Assembly: GCA_038745855.1 (NCBI GenBank)
Contig: JBCDLC010000005.1
Coordinates: forward strand, 1 to 64,000
Direction: 5' to 3'
DNA length: 64,000 nt
Source of the DNA: UBA5336 sp038745855
Lineage (GTDB): Bacteria; Pseudomonadota; Alphaproteobacteria; Caulobacterales; Hyphomonadaceae
The notes under the pieces were generated by a model, which had not been told where the DNA came from, ran no database searches, and was given only the letters and a program-made list of their open reading frames with translations. Positions 35,030-45,124 of the stretch are shown here, piece after piece; within the stretch, counting starts at the first letter, position 1; each line of letters begins with the position of its first letter. A program made the position numbers and the translations under genes.

Positions 35030-38000
35030 TCAGTGAAAGTCCCGACTATTAGGAATGACCCGGACATTCCGCGGGTGGGTATGCCGCGGCGGTGGTCCCC
35101 GTCGCTCAGGCACAGGGCGCATCACTTCATCGGCATTTGCCAGGGCGCCCTTGAGCGGATCATTCAGGACGTCTTCCGAGAGTTTGTCGAGATCGTGGGT
35201 TCTGTCGACCAGCCGCTCAGCAACGATATGGGTCACATTATCAGCTCTCTGGACACGTCCCTCCACGGCAAGGATCCTGGCACCCATCACGATGGGCCGG
35301 AACCGCTCGGTGACCCTCTGCCAGACGACAAGGTTCGAAATTCCGGTTTCATCCTCAATAGTGATGAAAACCACCCCTTTCGCCGATCCGGGTTTCTGGC
35401 GGACGAGCACAACGCCGGCCGTTCGCACGGGTGTGCCATTCGGCAGGCCATTCGCCGTGGCGGTTGGTATAATGCCCAGCCGTGCATACCTGTCCCGTAG
35501 GAAGGTCATCGGATGGTCTTTCAGCGATAGACGCAAGGTCTGATAGTCTTGTAGGACGTGCTCCGATTGGGGCATCTCTGGAAGTTTCAAGATAGGCTCT
35601 GATCCCTGCTCAGCCGTATCAGACGCAGAGAAGAGCGGTAGCGCTTCTGACACCGCTTCTCCCCTAACGGCCCAGAGTGCAGCACGGCGATCCAGCCCGA
35701 GCGATCGAAACGCATCCGCTGCTGCCAGGTGTTCAAGAGACCGGCGCATGAGGCCGCATCGCCGGCGTATATCGTCCACCTGGTGAAATCCCTCGTTACG
35801 TTTTTCCAGCAGGGTCATCGCCTCATCCTCGCGCAATCCATCGACCTGGCGAAATCCGAGGCGCACGGCCAGTCCATCACCCTCCGGTGTCGGTTCCAAC
35901 GTGTTGTCCCAATCGGAATAATTTACATCCACACCCAGGACTGTGACCCCATGCTCGCGAGCGTCGCGCACGATTTGAGCCGGGGCATAAAAGCCCATGG
36001 GTTGGGCGTTCAGCAGGGCGACGCAGAAGACTTCGGGGTGGTGGCATTTCAACCAGGAAGAGACATAGACCAGAAGGGCGAAGCTTGCTGCATGGCTTTC
36101 GGGAAAACCGTATTCGCCAAACCCCTTGATTTGATCAAAGCATCTCCGTGCGAATTCTGGATCGTAGCCCCGATTGATCATCCGTTCGACCATGGCATCC
36201 TGATAGTTCTGGATCGTACCGACCTTTCGGAAGGTTGCCATGGCCCGCCTTAGTCCGTTCGCCTCATCGGGCGTGAACTTGGCCGCGTCCATGGCGATCT
36301 GCATGGCTTGTTCCTGGAACAGGGGGACGCCGAGCGTGCGGCCAAGAATATTCTCCAATTCCTTTGGATGACCATGTTCCGGCGCAGGCTTTGGATAGGT
36401 GACCGTCTCTTTTTTCTGGCGTCTAAGAAGATAGGGATGGACCATGTCACCCTGGATTGGTCCAGGCCTCACAATGGCGACCTCGATGACAAGGTCATAG
36501 AACGTACGCGGCCTCAGTCGCGGAAGCATGTTCATCTGGGCTCGGCTTTCGACCTGAAATACGCCCAGACTGTCGCCTTCACACAGCATGTCATAGGTGG
36601 CCTTGTCATCGGCAGGGATGCTGGCCAGGGAGTGGTCGATCCCCTTGTGGATTTGAAGGAGGTGAAAGGCCTTGCGGATACACGTGAGCATGCCCAGGGC
36701 CAGAACATCGACCTTCATGATGCCCAGCGCGTCGATATCGTCCTTGTCCCATTCGATGAAAGTACGGTCCTGCATGGCAGCATTGCCGATGGGCACAGTC
36801 TCGACAAGTGGACCCTGGGTGAGGACAAAGCCCCCGACATGCTGGGACAGGTGACGCGGAAATCCGATCAATTCCCGTATCAGGTGAATGGCGCGGATCA
36901 GCATCGGATTGTCTGGATCGAGCCCAGCCTTCCGGATCTGCTCCAAATCCAGATCACGACCCCAGCTCCCCCAAACTGTTCCAGCCAACGCCGTCGCGAT
37001 ATCTTCGCTGAGTCCAAGTGCCTTGCAAACGTCTCGAACGGCAGACCGGGGGCGATAGCAGATCACTGTTGCCGTCAATGCCGCCCGGTGATGGCCATAA
37101 CGCTTGTATACATACTGTATGACCTCTTCCCTGCGTTCATGTTCAAAATCCACGTCGATATCTGGTGGCTCGCGCCTTTCCTTTGATAGGAAGCGCTCAA
37201 ACAGGAGATCGGTCTCATTCGGATTCACGCTAGTAATGCCCAGGCAGTAGCAAACCGCTGAGTTCGCCGCCGACCCTCTCCCCTGGCAAAGAATTTGCCG
37301 GCTGCGCGCCCATGCAACAATGTCGTGGACGGTCAGGAAATAGGGCGCATAGTTGAGGGCCTCTATGAGGGCCAGTTCCTTCCGGATCTGCTGCTCAACT
37401 TTCGGCGGTGCTCCGTCAGGATAGCGCCAATCAAAGCCTTTCCAAGTCAAGTACTCAAGGTGTTGTTGGGGTGTCTTGCCGGGCGGAACGGGTTCGTCAG
37501 GATACTGGTATGATAACTGGTCAAGGGAGAACGAACAGCGAGAGACAATATCCAGGGTTCGGGCGAGGGCGGGTTCGAATCCCTTGAACAGGCGAAGCAA
37601 CTCTGCTGGCGGCTTGAGATACCGTTCGGCATTCGCACCCAGCTTGTAGCCTGCTGTTTGTATTGTGCAGTGTTCTCGAATGCAGGTGATCACATCCTGG
37701 AGGGGGCGGCGCTCGGGTGTGTGGTAGAGGACATCATTGAGGGCGACGATGGGTGCCCCAGTTCTGCCGCCGAGTTGGGCGAGTGCCGCAATCCGGGCCC
37801 TGTCGGTTCCCTGATAGCGATAACTCGCGCCTAGGTAGATGCGTCCGCGCCACAGCTTTGCCAAACGGCCCAGCGTTGCCTCGAATGCAGGATCTGGACG
37901 GTCCGGTGGCAAGATAATGAAGATTTGGCCATCGGCGTGGGCGATCACGTCGTCCAGATTGATATGGCATTCACCTTTAGGAGCCGCACGCTTGCCGAGG

Positions 38001-38299
38001 GAGAGCAGGGTGGACAGGCGTCCATAGGCGTCCCTGTCCATCGGGTAGCACAGCATGCTGGGGCCGTCAGTTAGATCCAACCGGGCGCCCACCAGAAGCG
38101 GGAGACCATGCTCCTTGCTTGCGCTGTGGGCGCGGACAACACCCGCGAGGCTGTTGCGGTCGCAAATTCCGATTGCTGCGAGGCCCAGCGCCTTGGCTTG
38201 CAAAACCAGTTCCTCGGCGTGGGAGGCGCCTCTCAAGAAGGAGAAATTCGTGGTCACCTGCAATTCGGCGTAGGCAGGTGCTGGGTCTGTTCTGCTCAT
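35030..38299 (-). CDS. dnaE2: Error-prone DNA polymerase DnaE2
   Basis: 1089 aa. It has an N-terminal PHP domain (about 10-210; YAELQVTTNFSFLRGASH), palm with PDIDVDFEHERREEV, fingers, HhH and C-terminal OB fold (about 970-1050). It lacks the long C-terminal extension of replicative DnaE1. Works with ImuA and ImuB in damage-induced mutagenesis. Its ATG overlaps the imuB stop by 4 nt. Confidence 0.96.
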   Translation of the reverse strand: MSRTDPAPAYAELQVTTNFSFLRGASHAEELVLQAKALGLAAIGICDRNSLAGVVRAHSASKEHGLPLLVGARLDLTDGPSMLCYPMDRDAYGRLSTLLSLGKRAAPKGECHINLDDVIAHADGQIFIILPPDRPDPAFEATLGRLAKLWRGRIYLGASYRYQGTDRARIAALAQLGGRTGAPIVALNDVLYHTPERRPLQDVITCIREHCTIQTAGYKLGANAERYLKPPAELLRLFKGFEPALARTLDIVSRCSFSLDQLSYQYPDEPVPPGKTPQQHLEYLTWKGFDWRYPDGAPPKVEQQIRKELALIEALNYAPYFLTVHDIVAWARSRQILCQGRGSAANSAVCYCLGITSVNPNETDLLFERFLSKERREPPDIDVDFEHERREEVIQYVYKRYGHHRAALTATVICYRPRSAVRDVCKALGLSEDIATALAGTVWGSWGRDLDLEQIRKAGLDPDNPMLIRAIHLIRELIGFPRHLSQHVGGFVLTQGPLVETVPIGNAAMQDRTFIEWDKDDIDALGIMKVDVLALGMLTCIRKAFHLLQIHKGIDHSLASIPADDKATYDMLCEGDSLGVFQVESRAQMNMLPRLRPRTFYDLVIEVAIVRPGPIQGDMVHPYLLRRQKKETVTYPKPAPEHGHPKELENILGRTLGVPLFQEQAMQIAMDAAKFTPDEANGLRRAMATFRKVGTIQNYQDAMVERMINRGYDPEFARRCFDQIKGFGEYGFPESHAASFALLVYVSSWLKCHHPEVFCVALLNAQPMGFYAPAQIVRDAREHGVTVLGVDVNYSDWDNTLEPTPEGDGLAVRLGFRQVDGLREDEAMTLLEKRNEGFHQVDDIRRRCGLMRRSLEHLAAADAFRSLGLDRRAALWAVRGEAVSEALPLFSASDTAEQGSEPILKLPEMPQSEHVLQDYQTLRLSLKDHPMTFLRDRYARLGIIPTATANGLPNGTPVRTAGVVLVRQKPGSAKGVVFITIEDETGISNLVVWQRVTERFRPIVMGARILAVEGRVQRADNVTHIVAERLVDRTHDLDKLSEDVLNDPLKGALANADEVMRPVPERRGPPPRHTHPRNVRVIPNSRDFH

Positions 38300-40347
38300 G
38301 GACCCAATCCGTGAATATACCAGGTGGGCGCAGGGCCACGGCCATCATGGTAGAGCCCGTCCCGGAACAGCCAGTATCGGTGTCCATTGGCATCCTCGAC
38401 CCGGTAATAGTCCCGGGCCCTGGGGCGTGGGGGTGGAAGCGTAACGCCGGGATCATCGCCGGGTGGGCTTGCGTCAGTGCCAGGCCGTGTGCCGACGCAA
38501 TTTGGAAGCGCCAGGGCCGAAGATGCCGTCATGGCAGAGACAGGTTTCTTCGGTGTCTGGGCGTGAGGCGCGTCCAGGGCTGCACGGGCCCTTGCGATAT
38601 GGTGGGCATCTGCTCGGGGATCCATTTTTGGCACGAGCCAGCGTTTCGAGGCGCCTTCAGGAGCGCTCGCGCCAAGGGGGAGAAGGGCCTGTCTGGTGTG
38701 TTGTCCTGATCCTTCTTGCCTGGGGGCGGGAAGGGAGGCCTGGGTTTCTTTCGGCACCGGGGCGCGCGGGAGGTATTGCCACCATTCAGGGGCGATCCGT
38801 TCAGGACCGTCGGCCCAGACAATCCGCCGTGGGACATTCCGCCAGACAAAGCGAAGCGGCGGCCCATCCGGCACTTCCGCAATGACGTCGACCGGTTCAG
38901 GACGCTGGAAAAGCGTCAGCGGCCTTGGTCCCATATGCGCATCCAGGCCTTGCCCTGGAGCGACGGTACTGCCGGGACGTGCAGTCTGCCAGTCCGGCAG
39001 TTTTCCTTCGAAGGGAACAAGGCGGCAGGCCTTTTCTGGTTTGTGGCTCGCCACCGGTTCCAGGACCCTGACACGGCCATCGCCCAGCCGGGCGACCAAT
39101 CTGTCTGCCAGGGCAGAGAGGTCTGTCTCATCGATTGCTTTTCCGGCGAGATCTGTCGAGAGCGTCCCCATACCCGTATCCATAGGGGCGGTCCGGGTGG
39201 CTTCGAGGCGAAGGAGATCGATGCCATATCCGGGATCAACCGTGTCGAGGTGCTCGTCGAAAAGGCGGAGGATATGATCTGGCGCGCGCACGGGGCGGGT
39301 CGCTGTTACGGACTTGGCGGTCAGGGTGCCGTCGGCGCGGAAGGCGCGTAGGGTGAAACGTCTGGCACCCAGGCCGTTGGCTGTGAGACGGCTGCAGACC
39401 GTTCGGGTCAGGTCGGCAAGTCCTTGGGCAATGCCTGCACGGTCGATCAACGGATCCGGACATGCCTGTTGGGCGGCATGGGCGATGGCGGGACGGAGGG
39501 GTTTCAGGGGTGTTGGGCGAAGACCGAGCGCCTGGTCGAGGACGGATACGAGTTGTCCTGCATGCACCTTCGACTGGAAGCGCCGCGCCAGGGCCTTGCG
39601 GTCGATCCCATAGAGTTGACCGATGCGGGTAAGGCCAAACCGGCGGAGCAGGGTCAGGGTGTCTGGCGCCAGGCGTAGGGCTGCAATGGGAAGGTCGGAG
39701 AGGCCGTCTGCTTCCTTTCCATTGGCCAGGATCTGGACCGGGCGGGTGACGGTCGACATCGTGTTGGCTGCGGGGCTGGGGATGGCGGCATGGGCCAGGG
39801 CCGCAGCGGCAATCGGTGTTCCAGCAAGGCCCAGCCGGTGGGTGTATCCCACGCTTGTCAGCGCGCTGGAAATGGCCCCCAACATGGCGGTCTCACCACC
39901 ATGGAGGTGATCACAGCCGGTGGTTTCCAGGACCAGCCCGTCCTCGCCATCCAGGGCAACCAGGGGCGTATGGCGGATCATCCAATTGGCGAGCCGGCGC
40001 AAGGCAGCCCGGTCGGCCGCCCGGTCGATCGGTTCGCTGACGAGGCCCACCGTGCGGGCATTTGCATCGCTCAATCCCAGGCCGCACGTAATGCCTGCAG
40101 CGTGTGCGGGGGCGTTTGCGGCGACCACGCGCATGCCCCCTGCACCCGTTTCGTAGAGGACGAAGGGACGCTTGACCCCCGATGCGGCATTGGCTGGACC
40201 TTTCGCCGATGCCTTGCTCTTCTGGCTGTAGCCCAGTCTCTCATCCGGTCCGTGCGAAGGTGAGGATATCTGCCGGTGTATCCGTCTGTGGCGGCGGAGT
40301 CTGTCCAGCGGCCAGTCCGGGAACCAGATCGAGAGAAAGCGTTTCAT
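38296..40347 (-). CDS. imuB: ImuB Y-family-like mutasome scaffold
   Basis: 683 aa from the ATG at 40347 (MKRFLSIWFPDWPLDRLRR), the standard ImuB start; the frame extends further upstream only by overlapping imuA. Y-family palm/finger-like N-terminus without the catalytic acidic residues, then little-finger-like and unstructured C-terminal parts. Bridges DnaE2 to the beta clamp. The start overlaps imuA by 107 nt. Confidence 0.93.
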   Translation of the reverse strand: MKRFLSIWFPDWPLDRLRRHRRIHRQISSPSHGPDERLGYSQKSKASAKGPANAASGVKRPFVLYETGAGGMRVVAANAPAHAAGITCGLGLSDANARTVGLVSEPIDRAADRAALRRLANWMIRHTPLVALDGEDGLVLETTGCDHLHGGETAMLGAISSALTSVGYTHRLGLAGTPIAAAALAHAAIPSPAANTMSTVTRPVQILANGKEADGLSDLPIAALRLAPDTLTLLRRFGLTRIGQLYGIDRKALARRFQSKVHAGQLVSVLDQALGLRPTPLKPLRPAIAHAAQQACPDPLIDRAGIAQGLADLTRTVCSRLTANGLGARRFTLRAFRADGTLTAKSVTATRPVRAPDHILRLFDEHLDTVDPGYGIDLLRLEATRTAPMDTGMGTLSTDLAGKAIDETDLSALADRLVARLGDGRVRVLEPVASHKPEKACRLVPFEGKLPDWQTARPGSTVAPGQGLDAHMGPRPLTLFQRPEPVDVIAEVPDGPPLRFVWRNVPRRIVWADGPERIAPEWWQYLPRAPVPKETQASLPAPRQEGSGQHTRQALLPLGASAPEGASKRWLVPKMDPRADAHHIARARAALDAPHAQTPKKPVSAMTASSALALPNCVGTRPGTDASPPGDDPGVTLPPPRPRARDYYRVEDANGHRYWLFRDGLYHDGRGPAPTWYIHGLGP

Positions 40348-40999
40348 GGTTGAACTCCAGTCCATGGCTTCTGCCGATGGCGAAGGGGGCGTTGCGCGCA
40401 CGTTCAAGAACAGCTTGCCAGCGCAAGGCACCGAGCTGTTCCGGTGCGAGCGAATTCGGCGCCGAGGGCAGGGCGGAAACCCGCCAACGGGTTGTAGCTG
40501 CGCTTGCCCCTTCCAGTGTGTGGGGCAGGACAAGGACTGCGGCGGCGCCATGGGTTTCACTGGCAAGGGCGAGCCGGCGGCTGGCGGTGAAGTCCAGACC
40601 GCTGATCTCGGCGAGGACGAGACCGGCGGCATGGGACTTCATGGCCTCTTCAATAGCCCAGAGGGCATCGGCGGTTTTGCGGGCCGTTATGACCATCAAC
40701 CGGCCAGGATCAATGCCGAGGGTCCTGAGACCATCGGCGCAGGGTTGGCCGCGATCCCGTTCCAGTCGATCTTCCCGGACCCAGAGACAGGCGCCATCCT
40801 CTGGTGCAACGGCGCTTGTCAAGGCGAACCCCAGTGCCGCAGGGCCGTCGCCATATTCGGCCGGCGCAATTTCATGGACACCCTTTGTTCCCATGTGATA
40901 GGGAAACTCAAGCATCTGGTTCTGACGTGCGGATCCAGCGCCTTCGTGCCCTTTCAGGGCAGCGGCCATATCGACAAGTTTGAGCGCGTTCCAATCCAT
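40241..40999 (-). CDS. imuA: ImuA (SulA/RecA-like) mutasome protein
   Basis: 252 aa from ATG 40999; a frame from 41029 would begin inside the LexA box, and M21 (40969) is also possible. The RecA-like core shows LGIDPGRLMVITARKTADALWAIEEA. ImuA interacts with ImuB and is needed for SOS mutagenesis. First gene of imuA-imuB-dnaE2. The ATG is only 2 bp from the LexA box, so the message may be nearly leaderless. Confidence 0.9.
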   Translation of the reverse strand: MDWNALKLVDMAAALKGHEGAGSARQNQMLEFPYHMGTKGVHEIAPAEYGDGPAALGFALTSAVAPEDGACLWVREDRLERDRGQPCADGLRTLGIDPGRLMVITARKTADALWAIEEAMKSHAAGLVLAEISGLDFTASRRLALASETHGAAAVLVLPHTLEGASAATTRWRVSALPSAPNSLAPEQLGALRWQAVLERARNAPFAIGRSHGLEFNHETLSLDLVPGLAAGQTPPPQTDTPADILTFARTG

Positions 41000-41001
41000 A
41001 A

Positions 41002-41016
41002 GTTCATTATTTGTTC
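41002..41016. promoter_or_regulatory. LexA (SOS) box of imuA-imuB-dnaE2
   Basis: GTTCATTATTTGTTC matches the alphaproteobacterial LexA operator GTTC-N7-GTTC exactly. It sits right at the start of the mutasome operon, which LexA controls in other alphaproteobacteria. Confidence 0.92.
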
Positions 41017-41181
41017 CAAAGCTGCCCAAGTCAAGTCAGGTCGGAAAAGAACGGCCCACGGTGTTGGAAAAGTCTGCGATCCCAACGAAGCGCGCGGGGC
41101 GAGATCAGACGATCATGCTGCGCACATTCCAAGGGTTTCATTGCCCGACTTGATTGGCCAACTTGGTCGGATGGCATCCAC

Positions 41182-41298
41182 TCAAGGCGCGAAAAGGGAA
41201 ACCGGGGCAGCGAGGACAGCGCAGACCAGGAAACCGACGGTCAGGGTCAAGGCTGACAGGGAAAAGACGTGTCCGAGTTTGTGATCTGCGCGGTCCAT
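41182..41298 (-). CDS. Possible 38-aa membrane protein
   Basis: Short frame with a good ribosome site (AAGGAG about 8 nt before the ATG) and one strong hydrophobic helix (about 13-33). It lies in the 358-bp gap between the threonine aldolase and imuA. No homology known to me; tentative. Confidence 0.35.
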   Translation of the reverse strand: MDRADHKLGHVFSLSALTLTVGFLVCAVLAAPVSLFAP

Positions 41299-41387
41299 GG
41301 GAGGGCTCCTTCTTGTTGGCGCCCTTATGGATCCTCGCGGTGTTTCTGTCTTCTCACACCCGATCTCATTATGGTGAAGCGCCTGTG

Positions 41388-42416
41388 TCAGCGCCGTGAG
41401 ATGGCGTGCGATAATTGATCGATTTCAGCTTTTTGCGTTGCCCAACTGCAGACAAACCGGTGGTGTCCACCTGGCCATGGATAGAAGGTTGCGCCGGCTT
41501 TGGAGAGGTGTTGCTCCAGCCCGTCTGGTAACGTGGCGAACACTTCGTTCCCGTCAACGGGAAAGGCGAGTTGGACGCCTGGATGCTTGCAAAGCGTGTT
41601 CGAAAGGTCCCTTGCAAAACGATTGGCCTGCCCAGCGAGGTCTAACCAAAGGTCATTGGTCAGCAATGCCAGCCCTTGCGCGGCCAGGAACCGCATCTTT
41701 GGAGGCATGTGGCCAGAGCGCTTGGCCCTCGCCTTCAACGCGGGGAAATGCCGCCGGGCGTCGCCGAAGAGGACGATGATCTCGCAGCCCATGGCCCCGG
41801 TCTTGGTCAGGCCCAGGGTGAGGATATCGATGCCGGCTTGCCAACTCATCTGTGCGGGCGATGTGTTTGTGCTGAGCAGCGCATTGGCAAACCGTGCGCC
41901 ATCGAGATGAACCGTCAGGCCGGCAGAATGGCCGAGTGCCGCAAAGTGTTGAATGTGCTCTGGGCTATAGGCCGTCCCACACTCTGTGAGGTTGGTCAGC
42001 GACAGGACGTAAGGCGGTGTTTCATGGACGAAGCCGTGGTCAATGTTTGAAAGGGCGTCCCGGAGCGCTGTCTCGTCGATCTTGCCAGATTCGCCCGGTA
42101 ACAATTGGAGCTTCCCGCCGCCGGTGAAGAACTCCGGCGCGCCGCGTTCGTCGCGCTCGATATGTGCTTCGCGGTGGCAGAGGATGGAGCCTATGGGCGG
42201 GCAGACACAAGACAGGGCAAGCGCATTTGCAGCTGTTCCGGACGCTGTCAGCCAGAAATCGAAGTCATCGGTCTCGAACGTCTCGCTGAGACGGTCTCTC
42301 AGGACTGCTGAAACAGCATCATTGCCGTAGCTGGCGGCGTTTCCAGTGTTCGCTGCCGCCAGGGCCTCTATGACCTTGGGATGGGCGGGTGCTGATGTAT
42401 CGGAAGAGAAATCCAT
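41388..42416 (-). CDS. Low-specificity L-threonine aldolase
   Basis: 342 aa, fold-type I PLP enzyme of the beta-eliminating lyase family. Motifs: N-terminal SDTSAPAHPKV, SYGNDAVSAVLRD, the active-site region TLGLTKTGAMGCE with the likely PLP Lys, and an HLDGARFANAL loop. Cleaves L-threonine (or allo-threonine) to glycine and acetaldehyde. Stands alone on the minus strand. Confidence 0.9.
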   Translation of the reverse strand: MDFSSDTSAPAHPKVIEALAAANTGNAASYGNDAVSAVLRDRLSETFETDDFDFWLTASGTAANALALSCVCPPIGSILCHREAHIERDERGAPEFFTGGGKLQLLPGESGKIDETALRDALSNIDHGFVHETPPYVLSLTNLTECGTAYSPEHIQHFAALGHSAGLTVHLDGARFANALLSTNTSPAQMSWQAGIDILTLGLTKTGAMGCEIIVLFGDARRHFPALKARAKRSGHMPPKMRFLAAQGLALLTNDLWLDLAGQANRFARDLSNTLCKHPGVQLAFPVDGNEVFATLPDGLEQHLSKAGATFYPWPGGHHRFVCSWATQKAEIDQLSHAISRR

Positions 42417-42475
42417 GGCCCGCGGGTTCCACTGGATCTATGCGCGGTCAAGCAGGTCTTGCCGGAAAATATCGG

Positions 42476-43240
42476 CTAAAGGGGCACATCCGGTGTTTGC
42501 CACATCAAATGCTGGCCGCCGTCGGACGCAATCATCTGACCGGTCACACTATCGGCGCCAATCAGATAGACAAGGGCTTTGACGATCTCAGCGGGGTTCG
42601 AGCCCTCTTGGGTCAGGGTTTGGCGTTGTTCCTCCTTGAACGCTTCTGGCGTCTGGTGAACGGAACCGAGTGTTGGGCCGGGCCCGATCGCGTTGACCCG
42701 GATGTTCGGAGCGAGCGCTTGGGCGAGCGTCTTGGTGGCTTGCAGCAGCGCTGCCTTGGAAAGTGTGTAGGTGAAGAACTGCGGGTTCAGTTTCCACACC
42801 CGCTGGTCAATGAGGTTTACAACGAGACCCTTTGTCGTGCTTGGAAGCGCATTGGCGAAGGCCTGGGCTAAGAGGACCGGCGCGCGCAAATTGGCTTCCA
42901 TATGGAAGTCCCACTGGGCGCGGGTGTGAGTCTTGGCGCTGTCGTCCTTGAAGGTGGAGGCGCAGTTAACGAGCAGTGTGAGCGGATTCCCACCGACGGC
43001 GGTCTGTGCTTTTTCGATCAACTCGGCGGTTTCATGCTCACTAGACAAGTCCGCTTGTACGGTGACGGCGCGCCCGGAGCCTTTGCCGTCGTTGATGGTT
43101 GCCGCGGTTGTTTCGGCACCAGCGGCTGAGCGGTTGTAGTGCACGGCGACAGTCCAGCCGGCTTCGCCGAGCGCTTCGGCCATGGCTTTGCCCAGCCTGG
43201 CGCCGGCGCCTGTGACAAGGGCTCTTCCAGGATTCTGCAT
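42476..43240 (-). CDS. SDR oxidoreductase, pteridine reductase-like
   Basis: 254 aa from ATG 43240, which overlaps the stop of the upstream exchanger gene (TGATG). Rossmann motif TGAGARLG, NCAS in place of NNAG, and catalytic YTLSK. The glycine-rich motif with Arg (GARLG) and the NLIDQR segment resemble pteridine/dihydrofolate reductase-type SDRs (FolM). NADPH-dependent; substrate uncertain. Confidence 0.85.
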   Translation of the reverse strand: MQNPGRALVTGAGARLGKAMAEALGEAGWTVAVHYNRSAAGAETTAATINDGKGSGRAVTVQADLSSEHETAELIEKAQTAVGGNPLTLLVNCASTFKDDSAKTHTRAQWDFHMEANLRAPVLLAQAFANALPSTTKGLVVNLIDQRVWKLNPQFFTYTLSKAALLQATKTLAQALAPNIRVNAIGPGPTLGSVHQTPEAFKEEQRQTLTQEGSNPAEIVKALVYLIGADSVTGQMIASDGGQHLMWQTPDVPL

Positions 43241-44238
43241 CAGGTGATCCCCGGCAGAAGAGCGCGAATATTCCAACCGCTCACAAGGCCGTAGAGGTAC
43301 AATCCGTAAACGAGGAGCAGCAGGACACCTGCCAGTCTCGATATTTGCGTGCGAAGCAAGATAAAGCCGGCCAGGGTGAGAGCGGCCGCCATCATCGCCC
43401 AGTGGTCATAGTTCATGAATGTTGCAGTGATCGATACGGGCTCTTCCGCAAATCCGGCCATCAGCCCGACGATACCGCCGGCGCCGGCGATATTGAAGAT
43501 ATTCGATCCAAGGACGTTACCGACGCAGACCGAACCATGGCCCTTGAGGGCGGCGGCGATGCCTGCGCCGATTTCCGGCAGGCTCGTGCCGACCGCCAGC
43601 AGGGTGAGGCCGATGATTTCCTCCGGGACGTCAAAGGTGCGGGCGACATGGACGCCGCCGTCGACGATGAGATGCGCACCGATCGGAAGCCCGATCAGGC
43701 CAATTGCGAGGTATACCAGTGTTTTCGGCCATCCGAAGATGTCCAGATCATCGTCCATTCCCACATCGACACCGGCGGCGACGGCGCTGCGGACGGCGTA
43801 GAAAGTGATCAAGGCATAGACGACGAGTCCCAGGATAAAGGCCGCGCCGATCCCAGCGTGGAGCGGACCGAGGGCTGTCAGGAAGATCCATGAGACTGTC
43901 GCGATCATCATCGCGATGAGTGCCCGTGTCTGGCCGAAACCGCCGGCGGCGAGTGGCGCAATCAGGGCGGGCAGACCGAGGACCAGCCAGACGTTCGCGA
44001 TGTTCGATCCGACGATGTTGCCGAGTGCGAGCTCCGGATAACCTTCGAGTGCGGCGTCGACCGCGACCAGCATCTCAGGGGCCGAGGTTCCGAACCCGAC
44101 GACGAAGATACCGGCGACGAGTGGAGAGACGCCCAAATGCCGACCGAGCGAAACAGCTCCGCCCACCAGGAAGTCGCCCGCACCGCCAAGCAGGAGAAGC
44201 CCCCCAACCAGGGAAGCAAAGGCAATCAGGTCTGTCAT
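43240..44238 (-). CDS. CaCA family Na+/Ca2+ antiporter
   Basis: 332 aa with about ten membrane helices and the two alpha-repeats of the family: GFGTSAPEMLV...GNIVGSNIANV in the N-terminal half and GTSLPEIGAGIAAALKGHGSVCVGNVLGSNIFNI in the C-terminal half, both with the conserved Glu. YrbG-like exchanger in the inner membrane. Translationally coupled to the SDR gene. Confidence 0.93.
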   Translation of the reverse strand: MTDLIAFASLVGGLLLLGGAGDFLVGGAVSLGRHLGVSPLVAGIFVVGFGTSAPEMLVAVDAALEGYPELALGNIVGSNIANVWLVLGLPALIAPLAAGGFGQTRALIAMMIATVSWIFLTALGPLHAGIGAAFILGLVVYALITFYAVRSAVAAGVDVGMDDDLDIFGWPKTLVYLAIGLIGLPIGAHLIVDGGVHVARTFDVPEEIIGLTLLAVGTSLPEIGAGIAAALKGHGSVCVGNVLGSNIFNIAGAGGIVGLMAGFAEEPVSITATFMNYDHWAMMAAALTLAGFILLRTQISRLAGVLLLLVYGLYLYGLVSGWNIRALLPGIT

Positions 44239-44258
44239 TGAAGCCGGCGGCGAGGCCG

Positions 44259-44339
44259 TTAGTCGATGCGTTTGAAATCGATCAGATTGAGGATTGCAAA
44301 CAGTGCGACGACGGCGCCGATGGCGATAAGCGCATACAT
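44259..44339 (-). CDS. 26-aa single-helix membrane protein
   Basis: MYALIAIGAVVALFAILNL then a short polar end IDFKRID. AGAGG lies at suitable distance from the ATG. Such tiny proteins with one helix and an 'LN-x(2)-(E/D)F-x-R-x-D' tail recur in alphaproteobacteria in my recollection. It is 20 bp upstream of the exchanger gene on the same strand and may be its first co-transcribed gene or a small partner subunit. Confidence 0.55.
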   Translation of the reverse strand: MYALIAIGAVVALFAILNLIDFKRID

Positions 44340-44461
44340 GGTGAAGCCTCTTGTGTAACAGAACGCCAGTAAAGATGGCGATTCCTTCAGGGACATAGCG
44401 TTCGCCGGTGTCTTTGGCGAGGGGAGAAACAGCTGGAGATACGGTGTTGAGCAGGCTCCGG

Positions 44462-44905
44462 ATGCGGATTTTTCAGAGTTGGTTTCGTATTTCGCGACCA
44501 ATGACGTTGGGTGTGCGCGCGTGGGTTGAGCGTGACGATGGATGTGTTGCTCTTGTGCGTCACACCTATACGCCTGGGCTCTACTTTCCCGGGGGCGGCG
44601 TTGAGCGGGGAGAGCCTGCGGCCGAAGCGCTTCGCCGGGAAATGCACGAGGAAATTGGGGCGGTGATATTCGCGCCTCCGATCCTCCTGGGTGTCTTTTC
44701 AAACCATCCGGTCTTTCCAAACGATCATGTCCTTTTCTACCGGGTGCCTCCCGAGACCTGGGAGCAACAGGTCGCCACGAGCGACGGCGAGATCGCAGAA
44801 GTCCTCTGGGTGAAGCCAGAGAGCCCGCCTGGAGAAACAACGCCAGCGACAGCGCGCCGGTTTCTCGAATTTGTCGAGGGGCGGGCGCCATCGCCTTTCT
44901 GGTAG
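44462..44905 (+). CDS. Nudix hydrolase
   Basis: 147 aa from ATG 44462; in-frame GTG codons lie further upstream. The Nudix box GGGVERGEPAAEALRREMHEEIG is complete with its metal-binding Glu residues. Hydrolyses a nucleoside diphosphate linked to another moiety; the substrate is not predictable. Followed by about 220 bp without a supported gene. Confidence 0.9.
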   Translation: MRIFQSWFRISRPMTLGVRAWVERDDGCVALVRHTYTPGLYFPGGGVERGEPAAEALRREMHEEIGAVIFAPPILLGVFSNHPVFPNDHVLFYRVPPETWEQQVATSDGEIAEVLWVKPESPPGETTPATARRFLEFVEGRAPSPFW

Positions 44906-45124
44906 TCTGCCTCTCTTTGGCCCTCGTGCGAACGCGCTGGGAGAATTTGAGAAAAGCTGAGCGCGTTCGCTTTACCCCCGCTTAAATCGGCTTTGCTAAC
45001 TCGTGGGCGTGGCAGAATCCCTTCCTGCCATTTCGTGGGTCTTATGCGGCCATCCCCCCCGTGCCGCGATAACCCCAGGCGGTCGCTCCTTCTCCCCCTC
45101 AACGGAGCGGCCGCCGCCCGGGTT

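Noticed and set aside
36308..37186. 292-aa plus-strand frame inside dnaE2
   Set aside because: Antisense shadow of a conserved polymerase gene.
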